Shown: in pieces, positions 51,536 through 62,022 of the stretch
How the letters are laid out: each line of letters starts with the position of its first letter
Position numbering within the stretch: the first letter of the stretch is position 1
From: Diplonema japonicum
Lineage: Eukaryota; Euglenozoa; Diplonemea; Diplonemida; Diplonemidae
DNA: 64,000 bases
Assembly: GCA_964019335.1 (NCBI GenBank)
Contig: OZ025667.1
Coordinates: forward strand, 62,001 to 126,000
Reading direction: 5' to 3'
The notes under the pieces: generated by a model
The model's input: the letters and a program-made list of their open reading frames with translations, nothing else
What the model was told of the DNA's origin: nothing
Databases searched by the model: none
Program-made: the position numbers and the translations under genes

Positions 51536-52150
51536 CCGCCGCCCCCCGTTTTAAAAACCACCCGATCTTGGAAAAAACACTGAGAAAAAAAAGAGGGAAA
51601 AAAAAAAGGAAAAAAAAAAACGATCTTCAGAAAACTAACTAGTTGAGCCAGATTGGTTGGTTTATGTTTTAACGCATCATATCTCATTTCCCAAAATTTC
51701 GAAAAATCTTTTCAAAAGGTTGGGAAAATTATTAAATATTTTTTACTTCAAGGTTTCGGGGGGATAAGAATTGTGGTCACCCCTTACACTCGTAACAAAG
51801 GCATTTTTCCCCTTGGGAACCCGTTAGGTTCAATTCCCGGGATGCACAAAAAAAAAACAAAACAAAAAAAAAAAAAAAAAAAAAGAAATGTCAGAAAAAA
51901 AACAATCGGGGAGTCGCGAAACGAGTAAACCGCAGCCTTTGTTTTTTTTGGGGGGGGGTGATATGAGGCGTTAAAAAGAAAGAAAGAAAAAAAGAAGGAA
52001 GGGAAAAAAAAAAAAAAAAAAAAAAGAAATCTTCCAAAAAAAAAAAATCGGAAATAATCCATTATTGTAAATGAATTGTTATTTTTTTTTGCTTTACAAA
52101 GAAAATCGGGGAAGAAGAAAGAAAAGGATTGGAAGACACAAACTTCAGCT
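47139..52150. other. Five-kilobase gene-poor region
   Basis: I find no convincing gene. It is rich in homopolymers (T at 47758-47801 and 47858-47880, G at 48257-48275, C at 48984-48998 and 49166-49185). Two places deserve notice: a tRNA-like A-box region near 47575-47640 without a cloverleaf, and a possible exon pair near 51325-51510 (listed separately). Confidence 0.6.
51322..51510 (+). other. Possible exon remnant with good splice sites
   Basis: A short frame (SPADSPDVTKRS) runs into an excellent donor, GTGAGTAT at 51359. A pyrimidine tract ends CAG at 51418. In the joined frame the downstream segment reads a balanced Pro/Thr/Gly-rich sequence including PATFGADGTTGTPDPAPTES. It ends in an A-run with no clear stop or start. 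It could be part of a decayed or fragmented gene, or chance. Confidence 0.2.
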
Positions 52151-52380
52151 AACCTGACCACATCTAAGGACGGCCGCAGGCAGGATATCTAAACCTGTCA
52201 GTGAGTATCAATTGGTGGACAAGTCTAGTGCCAGCACCCGCGGTAATTCCAGCACCAATAGCGTATATTAATGCTGCTGCTGTAAAAGCTCGTAGTTGGA
52301 TCCAGAGTTCAGGTTGCATTGCGGCTCTTTCCTAGTTTTGACGCGTACTGCTGATAGGCTTTGGTCCCGATTCCCTATCA
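52151..52380 (+). rRNA. Fragment of nuclear small-subunit rRNA gene
   Basis: The segment contains ACCACATCTAAGGA and GCCGCAGGC (helix 16-17 region), CAATTGGTGGACAAGTCT, the 530-loop word CAGCACCCGCGGTAATTCC, AATAGCGTATATTAATGC, and AAAGCTCGTAGTTGGAT leading into V4. Only about 230 bp is present and internal parts are missing, so this is a displaced fragment rather than a functional gene. CAGCACCCGCGG (instead of CAGCAGCCGCGG) and ATTAATGCTGCTGCTG are features I associate with Euglenozoa. It lies 240 bp upstream of the glycosidase-like gene, same orientation. Confidence 0.85.
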
Positions 52381-52616
52381 GATGAATGAAAAAGAAAAAA
52401 AGGGGGGGGGGAAGAAAAGCGGGATCACTTTCTTCTTCATCTTCTTTGTTTCCCCATTAGTTCCTCTCCCACCATTTATTCGCCTCCCCCCCCCCCTCGT
52501 TTTTTCATTCTTTCTTCACTTTCTCGCTTCTTTTTTTTCCTTCTCTCTTTTCTCTCTTTTTATCTTTTTTCTTCATCATGGTTTTCCAACCGCACCTTCC
52601 ACAGGACAAGACAAGG

Positions 52617-54623
52617 ATGAGGGCGGCAGTGCTGACGCTGCTCCTTGCGGCCAGTGGCGGTGTGACATGCATCACGGAAGTGCTTGAAACGAACAGGGCT
52701 GGGCACAAGAGGTTCTACCCGGACTTCGTATACGAGACGGAGGAAGCGGTGGCGCGGCTGCACAAGGGAGACCCGCCGACGCCGGGGCGGAACCCGCACG
52801 CGGGGAACACGTCGCTGCCGTACCCGGACAACCTGCAGTGGCTGCTCAGCATCTTCAACAGGGGGTGGGGCCTGCCGTCGTCGTACATTGATATCTTGCC
52901 GAACGGGCAGGTGTACTGGGCGACGAAGACCTACCTGGACATCGGGGCCTTCGACGAGTACGGGGACCACGAGCCGCTGGACGGGATCATCGCGATCCAG
53001 GAGCGGGCGCTGACGCGGTACGGGCTGAACCTATACGACGCGGCGGTGTGGGAGATCGCGGTGTCGCTGTGGGGCCGGTGGGACGTGGCGCAGGTGTACG
53101 AGCGGAACGTGCTGTACCCGTCGACGACAGGGCCCGCGGGGACGAAGGACGGGATGCCGGGGGGCATCGTGAACATCCGGGCGGACGCGGACGACTTCCA
53201 GTACGGGGTGACGAAGGTGTCGGGGTCGGCGCTGAAGACGGTGACCTACGCGGGGAACGTGACGCACTTCACGCAGGACGCGAACGGGGACCCGTCGAAG
53301 ACGGGGGTGAAGGAGGGCCCCGGGGCGCTGTACTACAGGATGATCGGGCCGAGGTACCAGATGGTGGACCCCTTGAACGGGCACTTCGCGGGGGCGTGGA
53401 AGTACCCGTGGCCGAACTACGACGAGACGACGAAGTGGAACACGTACGGGCTGATCCACTTCAACGACTGGAAGCCCATCACGGGGGAGAACGTGTGGTC
53501 GGCGATGATGGGGCCGATCCAGTCGCTGGGGCTCTCGACGAACAACAACATGAGCGCGGGGCTGTGCGGGGCGCCGCAGCGGCGTCCGGCACTCCCGTGC
53601 ACGTGGGAGGACTACGAGCACATCCCGGCGGCCATCCAGCAGGGGATCACGGTTCTCCCGGGGCTGGAGGCTCTGCAGTCTATCCCGGGGTCGCTGTACC
53701 ACTGCCCGTGGGGGTCGAAGATCTTCCCCCCTGACCCGGAGGAGGGGGAGAACGTGTCGAACGAGAACAACTTCAGTGCCTACGCCTCTCTGACCATGCT
53801 GTACGAGGTTCTTGTTAACTACACGGGCTGCAGCAGCAGCAGCGGGGTGTCGTCGTCGTCGGACCCCCTCCTCGCCTACGGGTGCACGACAACGAAGAAG
53901 CTCCTGGACGGGTTGGACAAGTTCTTCGACGACGCGAGCATTTTGAGCACGAAGGGGCAGATGCCGGACGGGATGCAGGTGGTCCCGCAGGGGGGCCACA
54001 TCAACGGGAGCGGCTACTTCCCTGTCCCCATCAACAGCGTGGCGGGGCTCGCGGTGGACTGTCAGACCTGGGGGCTCAGCGTTCTCGGGATGAAGCGCAT
54101 GGACACGAACTGGGGGGCGGGGACCTCGTACAAGATATGGCAGGCGGCGAAGAAGTACGCGGGGTTCTACAAGGGGAGCGTGCTCGCGGGGGTCGGCTAC
54201 ACGGACCTCACGAACCTGAACACGAGCCAGCCGGTCCCGCAGAACGACATCTGGTCCGCGGAGTGGACCTTCGGGGCCATCAACATGTGCCAGAAGCTCG
54301 CGCAGGAGTACAAGGCGGCGGGGAACGACCCCTACTACAACGCCCTCATGCACGACGCGCAGTCCATGTACAACGAGGTCACCAAGATGTGGCCCGAGGG
54401 CCTGCGCTTCCCGGACGGTTCCTACGTCTACGCCAACAGGCGTTTCTTCATCCCCTGGGGATGGTTCTCCAACCCCATCTCCTCCACCTGCTCCACTGGT
54501 TGGTCCGTCATGATGGACCTCAACTTCAACCCCTTCGAGTACTGGGGCGGGAACAAGCCTCCTTTGGTCACTCCCCCCCACCTCGTGAAGACCCACACCT
54601 TTTACAAACGCCCTATGCATTAG
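52617..54623 (+). CDS. Secreted glycosidase-like protein, six-hairpin type (tentative)
   Basis: 668 residues from the ATG that starts a signal peptide (MRAAVLTLLLAASGGVTC); an in-frame ATG 13 codons upstream would put hydrophilic residues before it. The body has repeated helical hairpins with aromatic- and glycine-rich turns (NRGWGLPSSYIDILPNGQ, NNFSAYASLTMLYEVL, VDCQTWGLSVLGMKRMD, IWSAEWTFGAINMCQKLA, PWGWFSNPISSTCSTGW), resembling (alpha/alpha)6-barrel glycoside hydrolases. I cannot name the family or catalytic acids. NNT/NYT/NVT sequons suggest glycosylation. Codon use is extreme: nearly every third base is G or C, with unusually many GGG, ACG and GCG codons, unlike the C-ending bias of the protease and SAHH genes. 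Confidence 0.6.
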   Translation: MRAAVLTLLLAASGGVTCITEVLETNRAGHKRFYPDFVYETEEAVARLHKGDPPTPGRNPHAGNTSLPYPDNLQWLLSIFNRGWGLPSSYIDILPNGQVYWATKTYLDIGAFDEYGDHEPLDGIIAIQERALTRYGLNLYDAAVWEIAVSLWGRWDVAQVYERNVLYPSTTGPAGTKDGMPGGIVNIRADADDFQYGVTKVSGSALKTVTYAGNVTHFTQDANGDPSKTGVKEGPGALYYRMIGPRYQMVDPLNGHFAGAWKYPWPNYDETTKWNTYGLIHFNDWKPITGENVWSAMMGPIQSLGLSTNNNMSAGLCGAPQRRPALPCTWEDYEHIPAAIQQGITVLPGLEALQSIPGSLYHCPWGSKIFPPDPEEGENVSNENNFSAYASLTMLYEVLVNYTGCSSSSGVSSSSDPLLAYGCTTTKKLLDGLDKFFDDASILSTKGQMPDGMQVVPQGGHINGSGYFPVPINSVAGLAVDCQTWGLSVLGMKRMDTNWGAGTSYKIWQAAKKYAGFYKGSVLAGVGYTDLTNLNTSQPVPQNDIWSAEWTFGAINMCQKLAQEYKAAGNDPYYNALMHDAQSMYNEVTKMWPEGLRFPDGSYVYANRRFFIPWGWFSNPISSTCSTGWSVMMDLNFNPFEYWGGNKPPLVTPPHLVKTHTFYKRPMH

Positions 54624-55309
54624 GTGCAGTTTCTCTTCATTTTCCTTTTTGTTTCCCTATTCTCACTCCCCTTGCTTCGCTCTGTACCAGCACCTTTTTT
54701 AAAACACTAAATTTGTTGACGCAAAAAAAAAAAAAAAAAAAAAGAGAGAGAAAAAGGAAAGAAGAAGATAAAAAGAGATGGGAAGTGCAACATGATTGTT
54801 CATTCATTTCCGCCATTTGGAGGCCCCTCTTTTTGTTGTTTTGAAAATGGAATAGAAAAAAGAAGGGGAGGGAAAGAAGAAGAAAACACTGTTTCTGGTC
54901 GTGTGGTGTTTTGTCTTCCTTCTTCTTCATTCTCACATTATTCTTTCCTTGTTTCTTCTTTTACTCCTTTTTTTTTTTTTTTTGCATCTCTTGTCCTCTG
55001 TCCCTGACTTTTCTTTCCTTTTTTCCTTTTTTCTCGTCCTTTTCTCCCCGTTATCTTAGTGACACGAAAAACACTTTCAGCAATTAGCTCTCTTTTTACA
55101 CACCACCACCCCCCTTTTTTAACACGACGGGAAAAGAAAAAGGCAATAAAGAAATGAGAGGGGGGAAAAAGAGAATATTGAGAATGAAAAGGGGGGAGAA
55201 AAAAAAAAGTAAAAAAGGGGATTATCTTCCTGCTTTTTATACCGTTTCTCTCATTTATTTTTGGGTGCTTCTCTAAGCAATTACAAAGGGGGGGGAAAAA
55301 AAAAGAAAC
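54624..55309. other. Gene-free homopolymer interval
   Basis: No gene seen; A-, T- and C-rich tracts only. Confidence 0.65.
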
Positions 55310-56008
55310 ATGCAAACCCTTTACCCTGCGGCGAACGCTGCAGTAGCGAGTCAAGGTGGAGGTGCCGCAGCAGCGACGGCGGCAGGGCCGTCCACAGCAG
55401 CAGCTACAACAACAACTACAACAACAACAGCAGCTTCGTCTGGTGGAGGCTGTGGAAGCACAATGTGCTGTGTGGCTACCGACTACCTCTTGTGCTGCGG
55501 TGCCATCGGCACAATAGGTCTTGTCGGGGGGGTGCTGGCGTGTGGCGGTGGAGGGGGGAACAAAATGGAGTACAACCAATTCTGCGGAGAGTGCGAAGCA
55601 AATGCCGCCATCCTCGAATGTACAGAATGCCACGAGATCTACTGCCAGCCTTGCTACGACAAAACCCATGCCACTGGAAGGTACGCAGGAACACGCAAAG
55701 GCCACCGTGCCACTCGGCACAAAAGAGAGTCAATACGCTTCCTCGTTGAACGTGACGATGCCGAGTTCTATCTCTCTGCTGCACAAGTGTGCGGGGAGTG
55801 TTCTGACGACACCTCCCAAGTCCGCGCCACCGTCTTCTGCGCCGATTGCAAAGAGGTCTTCTGCCATAGTTGCAAGATCAAGGTCCATTCCAAAGGCCTC
55901 CGTGCCCGTCACCAACGCTACATCCCCCTCCTCTCCGGCGAGAACAATCTCACAGAGGAATTCATGGAGAAGAACTTCCCCCCGAGACCTCCTTCGCACC
56001 CTCGATGA
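55310..56008 (+). CDS. Double B-box zinc-finger protein
   Basis: 232 residues. The N-terminal 45 residues are Ala/Thr/Gly-rich with an eight-Thr run. A hydrophobic Cys/Gly-rich stretch (MCCVATDYLLCCGAIGTIGL) could be membrane-associated or lipidated. Two zinc-binding B-box-like modules follow: CGECEANAAILECTECHEIYC…CYDKTH (about 93-130) and CGECSDD…VFCADCKEVFCHSC…VHSKG..ARH (about 162-205). B-boxes mediate protein interactions in TRIM-like and other proteins; there is no RING here. The next gene starts only 107 bp after the stop. Confidence 0.75.
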   Translation: MQTLYPAANAAVASQGGGAAAATAAGPSTAAATTTTTTTTAASSGGGCGSTMCCVATDYLLCCGAIGTIGLVGGVLACGGGGGNKMEYNQFCGECEANAAILECTECHEIYCQPCYDKTHATGRYAGTRKGHRATRHKRESIRFLVERDDAEFYLSAAQVCGECSDDTSQVRATVFCADCKEVFCHSCKIKVHSKGLRARHQRYIPLLSGENNLTEEFMEKNFPPRPPSHPR

Positions 56009-56115
56009 CCTCTGTACTTGCTTTCCAGCAACGCACTTTTCAAAAAATCGATTTGTTGTTCTTTTTTTTTTTTTACTTGACACTGACCCCACCCCGCATC
56101 CCACACAGCAGGGAG

Positions 56116-58470
56116 ATGATACGCAAGCAGCATGAAGTTGATGAGTTTGAAGCTCTGAACGATGCGCGTCTTGCGGCACGAGCCACTGTCGAGGTTAGCG
56201 AGAGGACCAAACTCTTGGAGCGAAGACTGGCCCAGGTGGAGGCGATGATGCAAAAGCGCCCCGTGGTGGAGGACCTGATCGTGCAGGTAGGTGAACTCAA
56301 GCAAGCTGATGCGGAGATGTTGCGCAACGTGCACGGAGGACTCACAGCTGGCACCCATGCGGTGCCCCTTGGGGAGGACTTCGTGCCTAAGAAGGCTAGC
56401 GACACGCTAATCGGGTACTCTGGGAAGCTGGTCGGTGACGATATGTCAGTGGAGATCCTCACGCTGGAAGAAGCCAAAGCTACGTGCATAGCCACGGAGC
56501 GGTGCCTGGGCTTCACCATGTCCAAGAACGGGAGCATCGCAGTGGCGTCCACAATGTTCTTCAAAGACTCGTGGAACCTAGTGCCAGATCCTAACTGGAT
56601 TTCCTTTGCGCGAGGCAACATAGCCTGTGGTTGCGGCGAGACGTACTGCGCACCTGGGTCTAGACTGTGGAGCTGCTGCGGTTGCCGCGATGAATTCGGT
56701 ATTTGCACCACGTCAGCACACGGTGCACACTGGGGGCAATACAAGCTCCACAGCTTTGACGGGTCTGGGTGCGGTGGCAGGGCCTTTGTATCAGAGAACT
56801 CGCCCTTGGAACCGCAAGAAGTGTCGTACCAGCCCCGCCACTCGGGTAGTGTCGTGCACTCAGGTGGTCCCAGTGGCATGGAACAAAACCCTTTCAACCC
56901 ATCCATCCAGCATTCTATCGAAGAAGCCGTCCGGCAAGAGATCCCAAGCAGCGTGATCATAGAAGCCCCTCCCGACGAGGAGATATCTCCGCCATCCGCC
57001 TACACCCTCCACAGCATCATGGAACCACCCGAGGTGTCCGCTCCTCTGCCCTCCGAGCCTGCTGGCACACCAGAGGCCATACCTCAAACACCGGAAGCCA
57101 CGCAGCAACCCTCTATTCCTTTACAACAGGAGCCCTCAATGCCTGTCGTGCACTCGATGCCGTCTGCAGCCCCCCAAAACACGGCTGTCGACAGGGAATG
57201 GCAGCACAACCTCAGTCAGGCGCTACGTCTTAATCAAGACCATGGTGCTTCTCAGGCCGCCGCTGCTCATTTGGTATTCCCGGAAATTGTGTCCACACCC
57301 CCGCCCGCTGAGTACCTGCCCGCCCCCAGCCCCAGCCCCAGCCCCAGAAAGATGCCATCGCCTGACAGAACATTATGGAAAGGCGGTAGTGCTGGTGCTG
57401 AGAAGTTTTGGAAAGCGCGAGCAGAGCGTGGTGCTGGTGCGGGTGCCACCGGTGCCTACACACCTCTGACATCGCACGACAAGCTCACCTCACGTCTGTG
57501 GAAGGAGCTGGATGCTGCTGGCGTTGATACAAGAACGTTGGCGGCGAACCTGGCAGAGGAGATGGCCACTGAAGACAACACACAAGAAGAGCTCTTTGGC
57601 AATCAGCAGCAGCAGCAGCTCTTAGATCCGCCTGTGGTAGAGGCAACCCTGCCGGAAGAAGGCACGGCAGACCAGACTATCATGTACCAGCTGCAGAACT
57701 TACAAAACCAAATGGCGACGCTTGCGAACGCTGTGACAACACGGCAGGGCTCGCGGCCGCGCGAAGGGTTCAGGGAGTCGACAGTGTCAACTTCAATGCC
57801 CCCGACGCCGCCGAGGATGGGACACTCAACAAGGGAGAGGTCACCTGCGATCCGTATTGTCCTGCGGGACGGGCGGGGGACTAGGAGCAAGGAAGAGTTT
57901 GCTGATGACGTGTGCGGAGCGTTGTTGCTCCCTTTCGGCAGCGTTGTAGGGATGGAGGCAGGACTAGGGTGCGACCAGAAATTATATTTTACAAGCCCAA
58001 GCGCGAGACATGCAGGGAAGCTGGCGACGACGTTTGTGCAAAAGTGCAACGCGCCGCAGAAAGAGCAATGCATTGCGGTGTTAGGGATTCTTAGCGCTGT
58101 AGAAGAGGGTACTCAGCTGTCGAGGAGAAGGCCGCGGGCAGCTGTCCCACCCGCCCCTGTGGAGGCACATACTTCAGCAGCGGATGACAACAACATCTAC
58201 TCAACTGGCAGCATAGGACACACTGTTGGCATGGGGGCTGGAAGCATAGGACACACAGCTACACCTCAAGCACTGCACCCCACCAATACGCCTGTGGTGC
58301 TGCCTCCCGACCCTGCCGCACCCGACTCTGTCTTCGGCAGCACCTCCGCTCCTGCCCCTTATTTCCCCAAAACAAGCTTTGCACCGCATGCTTCAACGCA
58401 CCTCAGCCAAGCTCGGTCCTTGCTCGACAACTGGGGCTCCGCAAATCCCAAGGTTTCGACAACTATGTAA
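56116..58470 (+). CDS. Large protein of unknown function with coiled coil and Cys-rich module
   Basis: 784 residues. The N-terminus (about 1-70) is a likely coiled coil (RTKLLERRLAQVEAMMQKR). Residues about 92-215 look like a PAN/apple-like module (LTLEEAKATCIATERCLGF…) followed by a Cys-rich motif (CGCGETYCAPGSRLWSCCGC). A long Pro/Ser-rich disordered region (about 235-560) includes a Gln run. A compact C-terminal domain (about 585-670, IRIVLRDGRGTRSKEEFADD…FVQKCN) ends in another low-complexity tail. I recognise no family. The start follows a T-rich tract and CACACAG, giving a 7-nt leader after the likely acceptor. Open frame upstream overlaps the B-box gene and is a shadow. Confidence 0.55.
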   Translation: MIRKQHEVDEFEALNDARLAARATVEVSERTKLLERRLAQVEAMMQKRPVVEDLIVQVGELKQADAEMLRNVHGGLTAGTHAVPLGEDFVPKKASDTLIGYSGKLVGDDMSVEILTLEEAKATCIATERCLGFTMSKNGSIAVASTMFFKDSWNLVPDPNWISFARGNIACGCGETYCAPGSRLWSCCGCRDEFGICTTSAHGAHWGQYKLHSFDGSGCGGRAFVSENSPLEPQEVSYQPRHSGSVVHSGGPSGMEQNPFNPSIQHSIEEAVRQEIPSSVIIEAPPDEEISPPSAYTLHSIMEPPEVSAPLPSEPAGTPEAIPQTPEATQQPSIPLQQEPSMPVVHSMPSAAPQNTAVDREWQHNLSQALRLNQDHGASQAAAAHLVFPEIVSTPPPAEYLPAPSPSPSPRKMPSPDRTLWKGGSAGAEKFWKARAERGAGAGATGAYTPLTSHDKLTSRLWKELDAAGVDTRTLAANLAEEMATEDNTQEELFGNQQQQQLLDPPVVEATLPEEGTADQTIMYQLQNLQNQMATLANAVTTRQGSRPREGFRESTVSTSMPPTPPRMGHSTRERSPAIRIVLRDGRGTRSKEEFADDVCGALLLPFGSVVGMEAGLGCDQKLYFTSPSARHAGKLATTFVQKCNAPQKEQCIAVLGILSAVEEGTQLSRRRPRAAVPPAPVEAHTSAADDNNIYSTGSIGHTVGMGAGSIGHTATPQALHPTNTPVVLPPDPAAPDSVFGSTSAPAPYFPKTSFAPHASTHLSQARSLLDNWGSANPKVSTTM

Positions 58471-58770
58471 GGTTAGATTCGTTGTTGATTAACCACCCTC
58501 CCCTTTCCCCTGTTGCTTATTTTGTACCCTTTTTTTTTACAGTTTTTTTTACTTCTTTTTTCTGCCTCCTTCACCGTCTTTTTACATCTGTTCGATTCGC
58601 TTGCCTGCGGCCTGTCGTGTATGCCGCCTGAAGAACGTAAACTGTTCCTGTGACCGCCTGTTTAGGTTTAACAAAGGGTGGGCACAATACTAACCTAACG
58701 CCGGGTGCATACCCTTACAGTTTTAACCTTTTCGTCCACTACCTTCGATTCAGGGGGAACCCGAAATAAA
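58471..58770. other. Intergenic region
   Basis: No gene seen. T-rich tracts at 58530-58563, and TTCGATTCAG at 58744-58753 as a likely splice acceptor for the RecQ gene. Confidence 0.6.
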
Positions 58771-60871
58771 ATGAACCAAGCAACACGCAGCAGCCTGAGG
58801 GCTGCAAGCAGAAGGTTCATGGCCCGCGAGTTCAGCCTGAACTTCGGAACAGTGGGGTTCGATGTGGGACCGAGCGAAGCGATAGGGTACTTTGCGTTGG
58901 GGGAGGAAGCGGGGAAGAAAGAAATGGCGAAGCAGGACAAGCCCAACGTGTACGTACAGGATACCTCTGAAACGTCGAAGCTGCTTCACGAGCTGCTGAA
59001 GACCTACTGGGGGTTCGACTCCTTCAAGGCAGGCCAGTTCGAGGTTATCCAGCATGTGCTGAAGGGGAGCGACGTGTTGGCAGTCATGCCAACAGGACAT
59101 GGAAAATCTTTGTTGTACCAGCTCCCACCCTTGGTCATGGGAAAGCCTACACTTGTGATCAGCCCTCTCGTTGCCTTGATGGAGGAACAGGTTACCAGCC
59201 TCAAGCAGAAGGGGATCAGCGCGGCATACTCTGGGAAAGGTGACGCTTACGGACAGGATTGGGACTCTCTTGACATTCTATTTATGTCACCCGAGGCGCT
59301 TACCAAGCAGATTGCCAGACTGGCGTACACCGACTTCGGTCTGATCGCGATCGACGAAGCGCACTGCGTCAGCGAGTGGGGGATGCAGTTCCGTCCGAAG
59401 TACAGGGAAATAGCCGTGCTGAGGGAGACGCATCCGCACGTACCCATGCTCGCCATCACCGCCACAGCCACCCCTAACGTCCTCAAGGATGTCACAGAGA
59501 CGCTCTCCTTGAAACCCAAGATCGTCACGCACTCCTTTAATCGCCCGAACCTCCACTACTCCGTCCTCCCACTCGACCGCACCACTCGTGACCGTGTCAT
59601 GTCCATTGTCAAGGAAGAGTCGTGCAGCATCATATACTGTATGACGATCAAGCAATGCGAGTCCATCCACCAACACCTCCTGAAGAGGGGCATCCCCGTC
59701 GCATTGTATCACGGCGAGCTCGACATGCCCACCAGGATGGCCAACCAGCGGGCATTTATGAGGGAGGACGTGAAGTGCATTGTGTGCACCGTTGCCTTCG
59801 GGATGGGTATCGACAAGCCGAACGTCAGGCACGTGATCCACATGGGGCATTGCAAGTCGCTCACTGACTACTACCAGCAGACAGGGAGGGCAGGGAGGGA
59901 CGGAGCACGGTCGAGGTGCACCATGTTTATCTCTGTTCCAGAAGTTGTCTCTAAGAGTTCCTTCCTGTTGGAGGGGTTGACAAAAACACATACCGAGTCG
60001 GTGCTGGGGGACATCACTGCATTGATCGACTACTCGGAAGCTGAGAAACACGTATGCCGCAGAGAACCGCTGCTTGGACACTTTGATGAAAACTACACCA
60101 AGCCTGCGGGTGGGTGCGGTGCCTGCGACAACTGCGACGCAGGAAACATGAACTTCAGCAAAGTGAACATCACACACATAGCAAACGACCTGCTCCGCAT
60201 GGTGATGAGGATACAGTTCGTCACAAGCTTCGATAAACTGGTGGCCACGTACATGGGCGACAAGAAGGGGTACTCTGCAAACCCGTACTTCAAGAGGGGC
60301 AAGGAGTACACCAGACGGCACGTTGAGGCCGTCCTGCACCAGCTTCGAGTCGACGGGTACCTAGAGAGAAACCTCCTGCAAATGGTCAAGAGAAGCCAAT
60401 TGTGGTTGTCCATTGGCATCACGAAAAAGGGCAGGGAATTCGTGGTCAACAGGAAGAAGTACAAGGAAATGATTGTCGAGCAACCCACGTACTTGCTCCT
60501 CGAGACCATGAAGATGCATAAAGAGCAGAATGCCTTGCTTCTAGACGAGCAGAGAAAGCAGGAAAGAAGCAGGTTCGCAGAGCATATTGGCGGCTTGATG
60601 AACTACCCTCTATGGGAACAGCTTGTCTTGCTGCGGAAGCAGAACAGCGACAAGCACGATATGAGCCCGAACGAGCTTCTTCCTGACATGGCGCTCATGT
60701 CCATGTGCCGTATCTTGCCCTCTAGTGCTGAGTCATTCGAAGCGGTGGAGCAAGTGCCTAAGGCTTTCTGGGAAATCCCTGATAAGGAGCTGTCCACCGT
60801 CTTCATATCCTGCATCGTGCACTTCTGCAAAGAAATGGGATATCCCACAGATCGGGTATGGGTGGAGGGGG

Positions 60872-60912
<41 letters not shown>

Positions 60913-61047
60913 ACATAGATTCCGGTTGATGTTGAAGACGACGAAACATGGGCAGAGGAGATTTACAAGGAAGCCGCTGTTCATGAGGGGATGGCTGTGC
61001 ATGAAGAGATCGCGGCTCACGATGAGATAAAACTTTCTCAGATTTGA
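58771..61047 (+). CDS. RECQ: RecQ-family DNA helicase
   Basis: Two exons (58771-60855, 60919-61047) encode 737 residues. The helicase core has motif 0 (WGFDSFKAGQFEVIQ), Walker A MPTGHGKSLLYQLP, the DEAH box IDEAHCVSEWGMQFRPKY, ITATATP, and motif VI QQTGRAGRDG. The RQC zinc site (CRREPLLGHFDENY…CGACDNCD) and winged helix follow. A C-terminal HRDC-like domain (about 610-670, WEQLVLLRKQNSDKHDMSPN) completes the layout. RecQ helicases unwind recombination and replication intermediates. The first 25 residues (NQATRSSLRAASRRFMAREF) lack acids up to Glu and look like a mitochondrial presequence, so an organellar form is possible. The intron has a poly-A run before CCACATAG. Exon 2 adds an acidic tail with His-Glu repeats. 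Confidence 0.9.
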
Positions 61048-61571
61048 GAAGGAATCTGTAGTACCCAGTGAATAGAAATGTAGAAAAGTGCTTTTTTTAG
61101 AGCAGTTATTATTTATTTTTTACTCTTTTTTTTTTTTTTTTAGATTTATTGTCTATCTCCTTCCCCCTCCTGGAGACTGATTTTCTTTTTTTTTTAGATT
61201 TTTTTTTTTTTTTTTTTTTTACCACTATTCCCGTAAAAAAATACATTTTGTTGGAGCTGAAAGCCGACAAAAAGAATGGGAGGTGTCGGAATTCTTCCAA
61301 GAGAAAAAAGAAAAAGAATTTGACACCCTTCCAAAAGGAAGAACAGCAACGAACAAAAAAAAGAGAAGAAAAAGTGTGCATCAAAGACACTCTTGTTTTT
61401 TTTTTGTTTTTGTTTTTGTTTTTTATTGCCTGTGTTTTCGTTGGTTCCTCACAGTGATTTATTTTCCCTCTTTTTTTTTTCTTCCCCTTTCTTTCCCTTT
61501 TTTCGTTCTTTTTCTTTTTTTAAAAAGAAAACTCTACCGTTCATCTCTTAGAATCAAATCTCGTTTATTAC

Positions 61572-61608
<37 letters not shown>

Positions 61609-61676
61609 GCTGTTTAACACCAAAAATAAAAGTTTAAAAAAAGGAATTTAGAAGAAAAAAAAAAAAAAAAAAAAGA
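61048..61676. other. Gene-free homopolymer interval
   Basis: No gene seen; alternating T- and A-rich tracts. Confidence 0.65.
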
Positions 61677-61987
61677 ATGACAGCGATTCCTGATGTAAAC
61701 TGTGAAGAAGTGGTCTTCAAGGACATGGATGGTGACGAGTTTAAGTTCACCTTGACTGATTCTGGTAAAATGTGCTACTGGCTGAACGGCCAGCGCCGCC
61801 CGGAATTTTCTGAGCTGAGCTGGCAGCCGGCCATGGGGGTTCCTGGTATTGCTCTTCCTGACATTAACAAGGGTTTCCCCATTCCACGAAAACAAACACC
61901 TGAAATTCTTGGAAAATTGAGATTCTTGAGTAAGCAAGCTAAGGCCTCAATGAACGTTAACATACCTGAAGTAGTATGTGGGGGAAG

Positions 61988-62022
<35 letters not shown>

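Noticed and set aside
51765-51850. A T-arm-like word (GGTTCAATTCCCGGG) suggestive of a tRNA
   Set aside because: No matching acceptor or anticodon stem upstream; the T stem itself contains a mismatch and wobbles.
53031-54620. A 529-codon open frame on the - strand over the glycosidase-like gene, and similar long antisense frames at 21275-22726 and 42481-43992
   Set aside because: They are antisense shadows in GC3-rich genes where the opposite strand lacks stop codons; composition is His/Arg/Val-rich with no recognisable motif.
55870-56115. N-terminal extension of the large orphan protein overlapping the B-box gene
   Set aside because: It reads the B-box gene out of frame and a pyrimidine tract; the ATG after CACACAG at 56116 is a better start.
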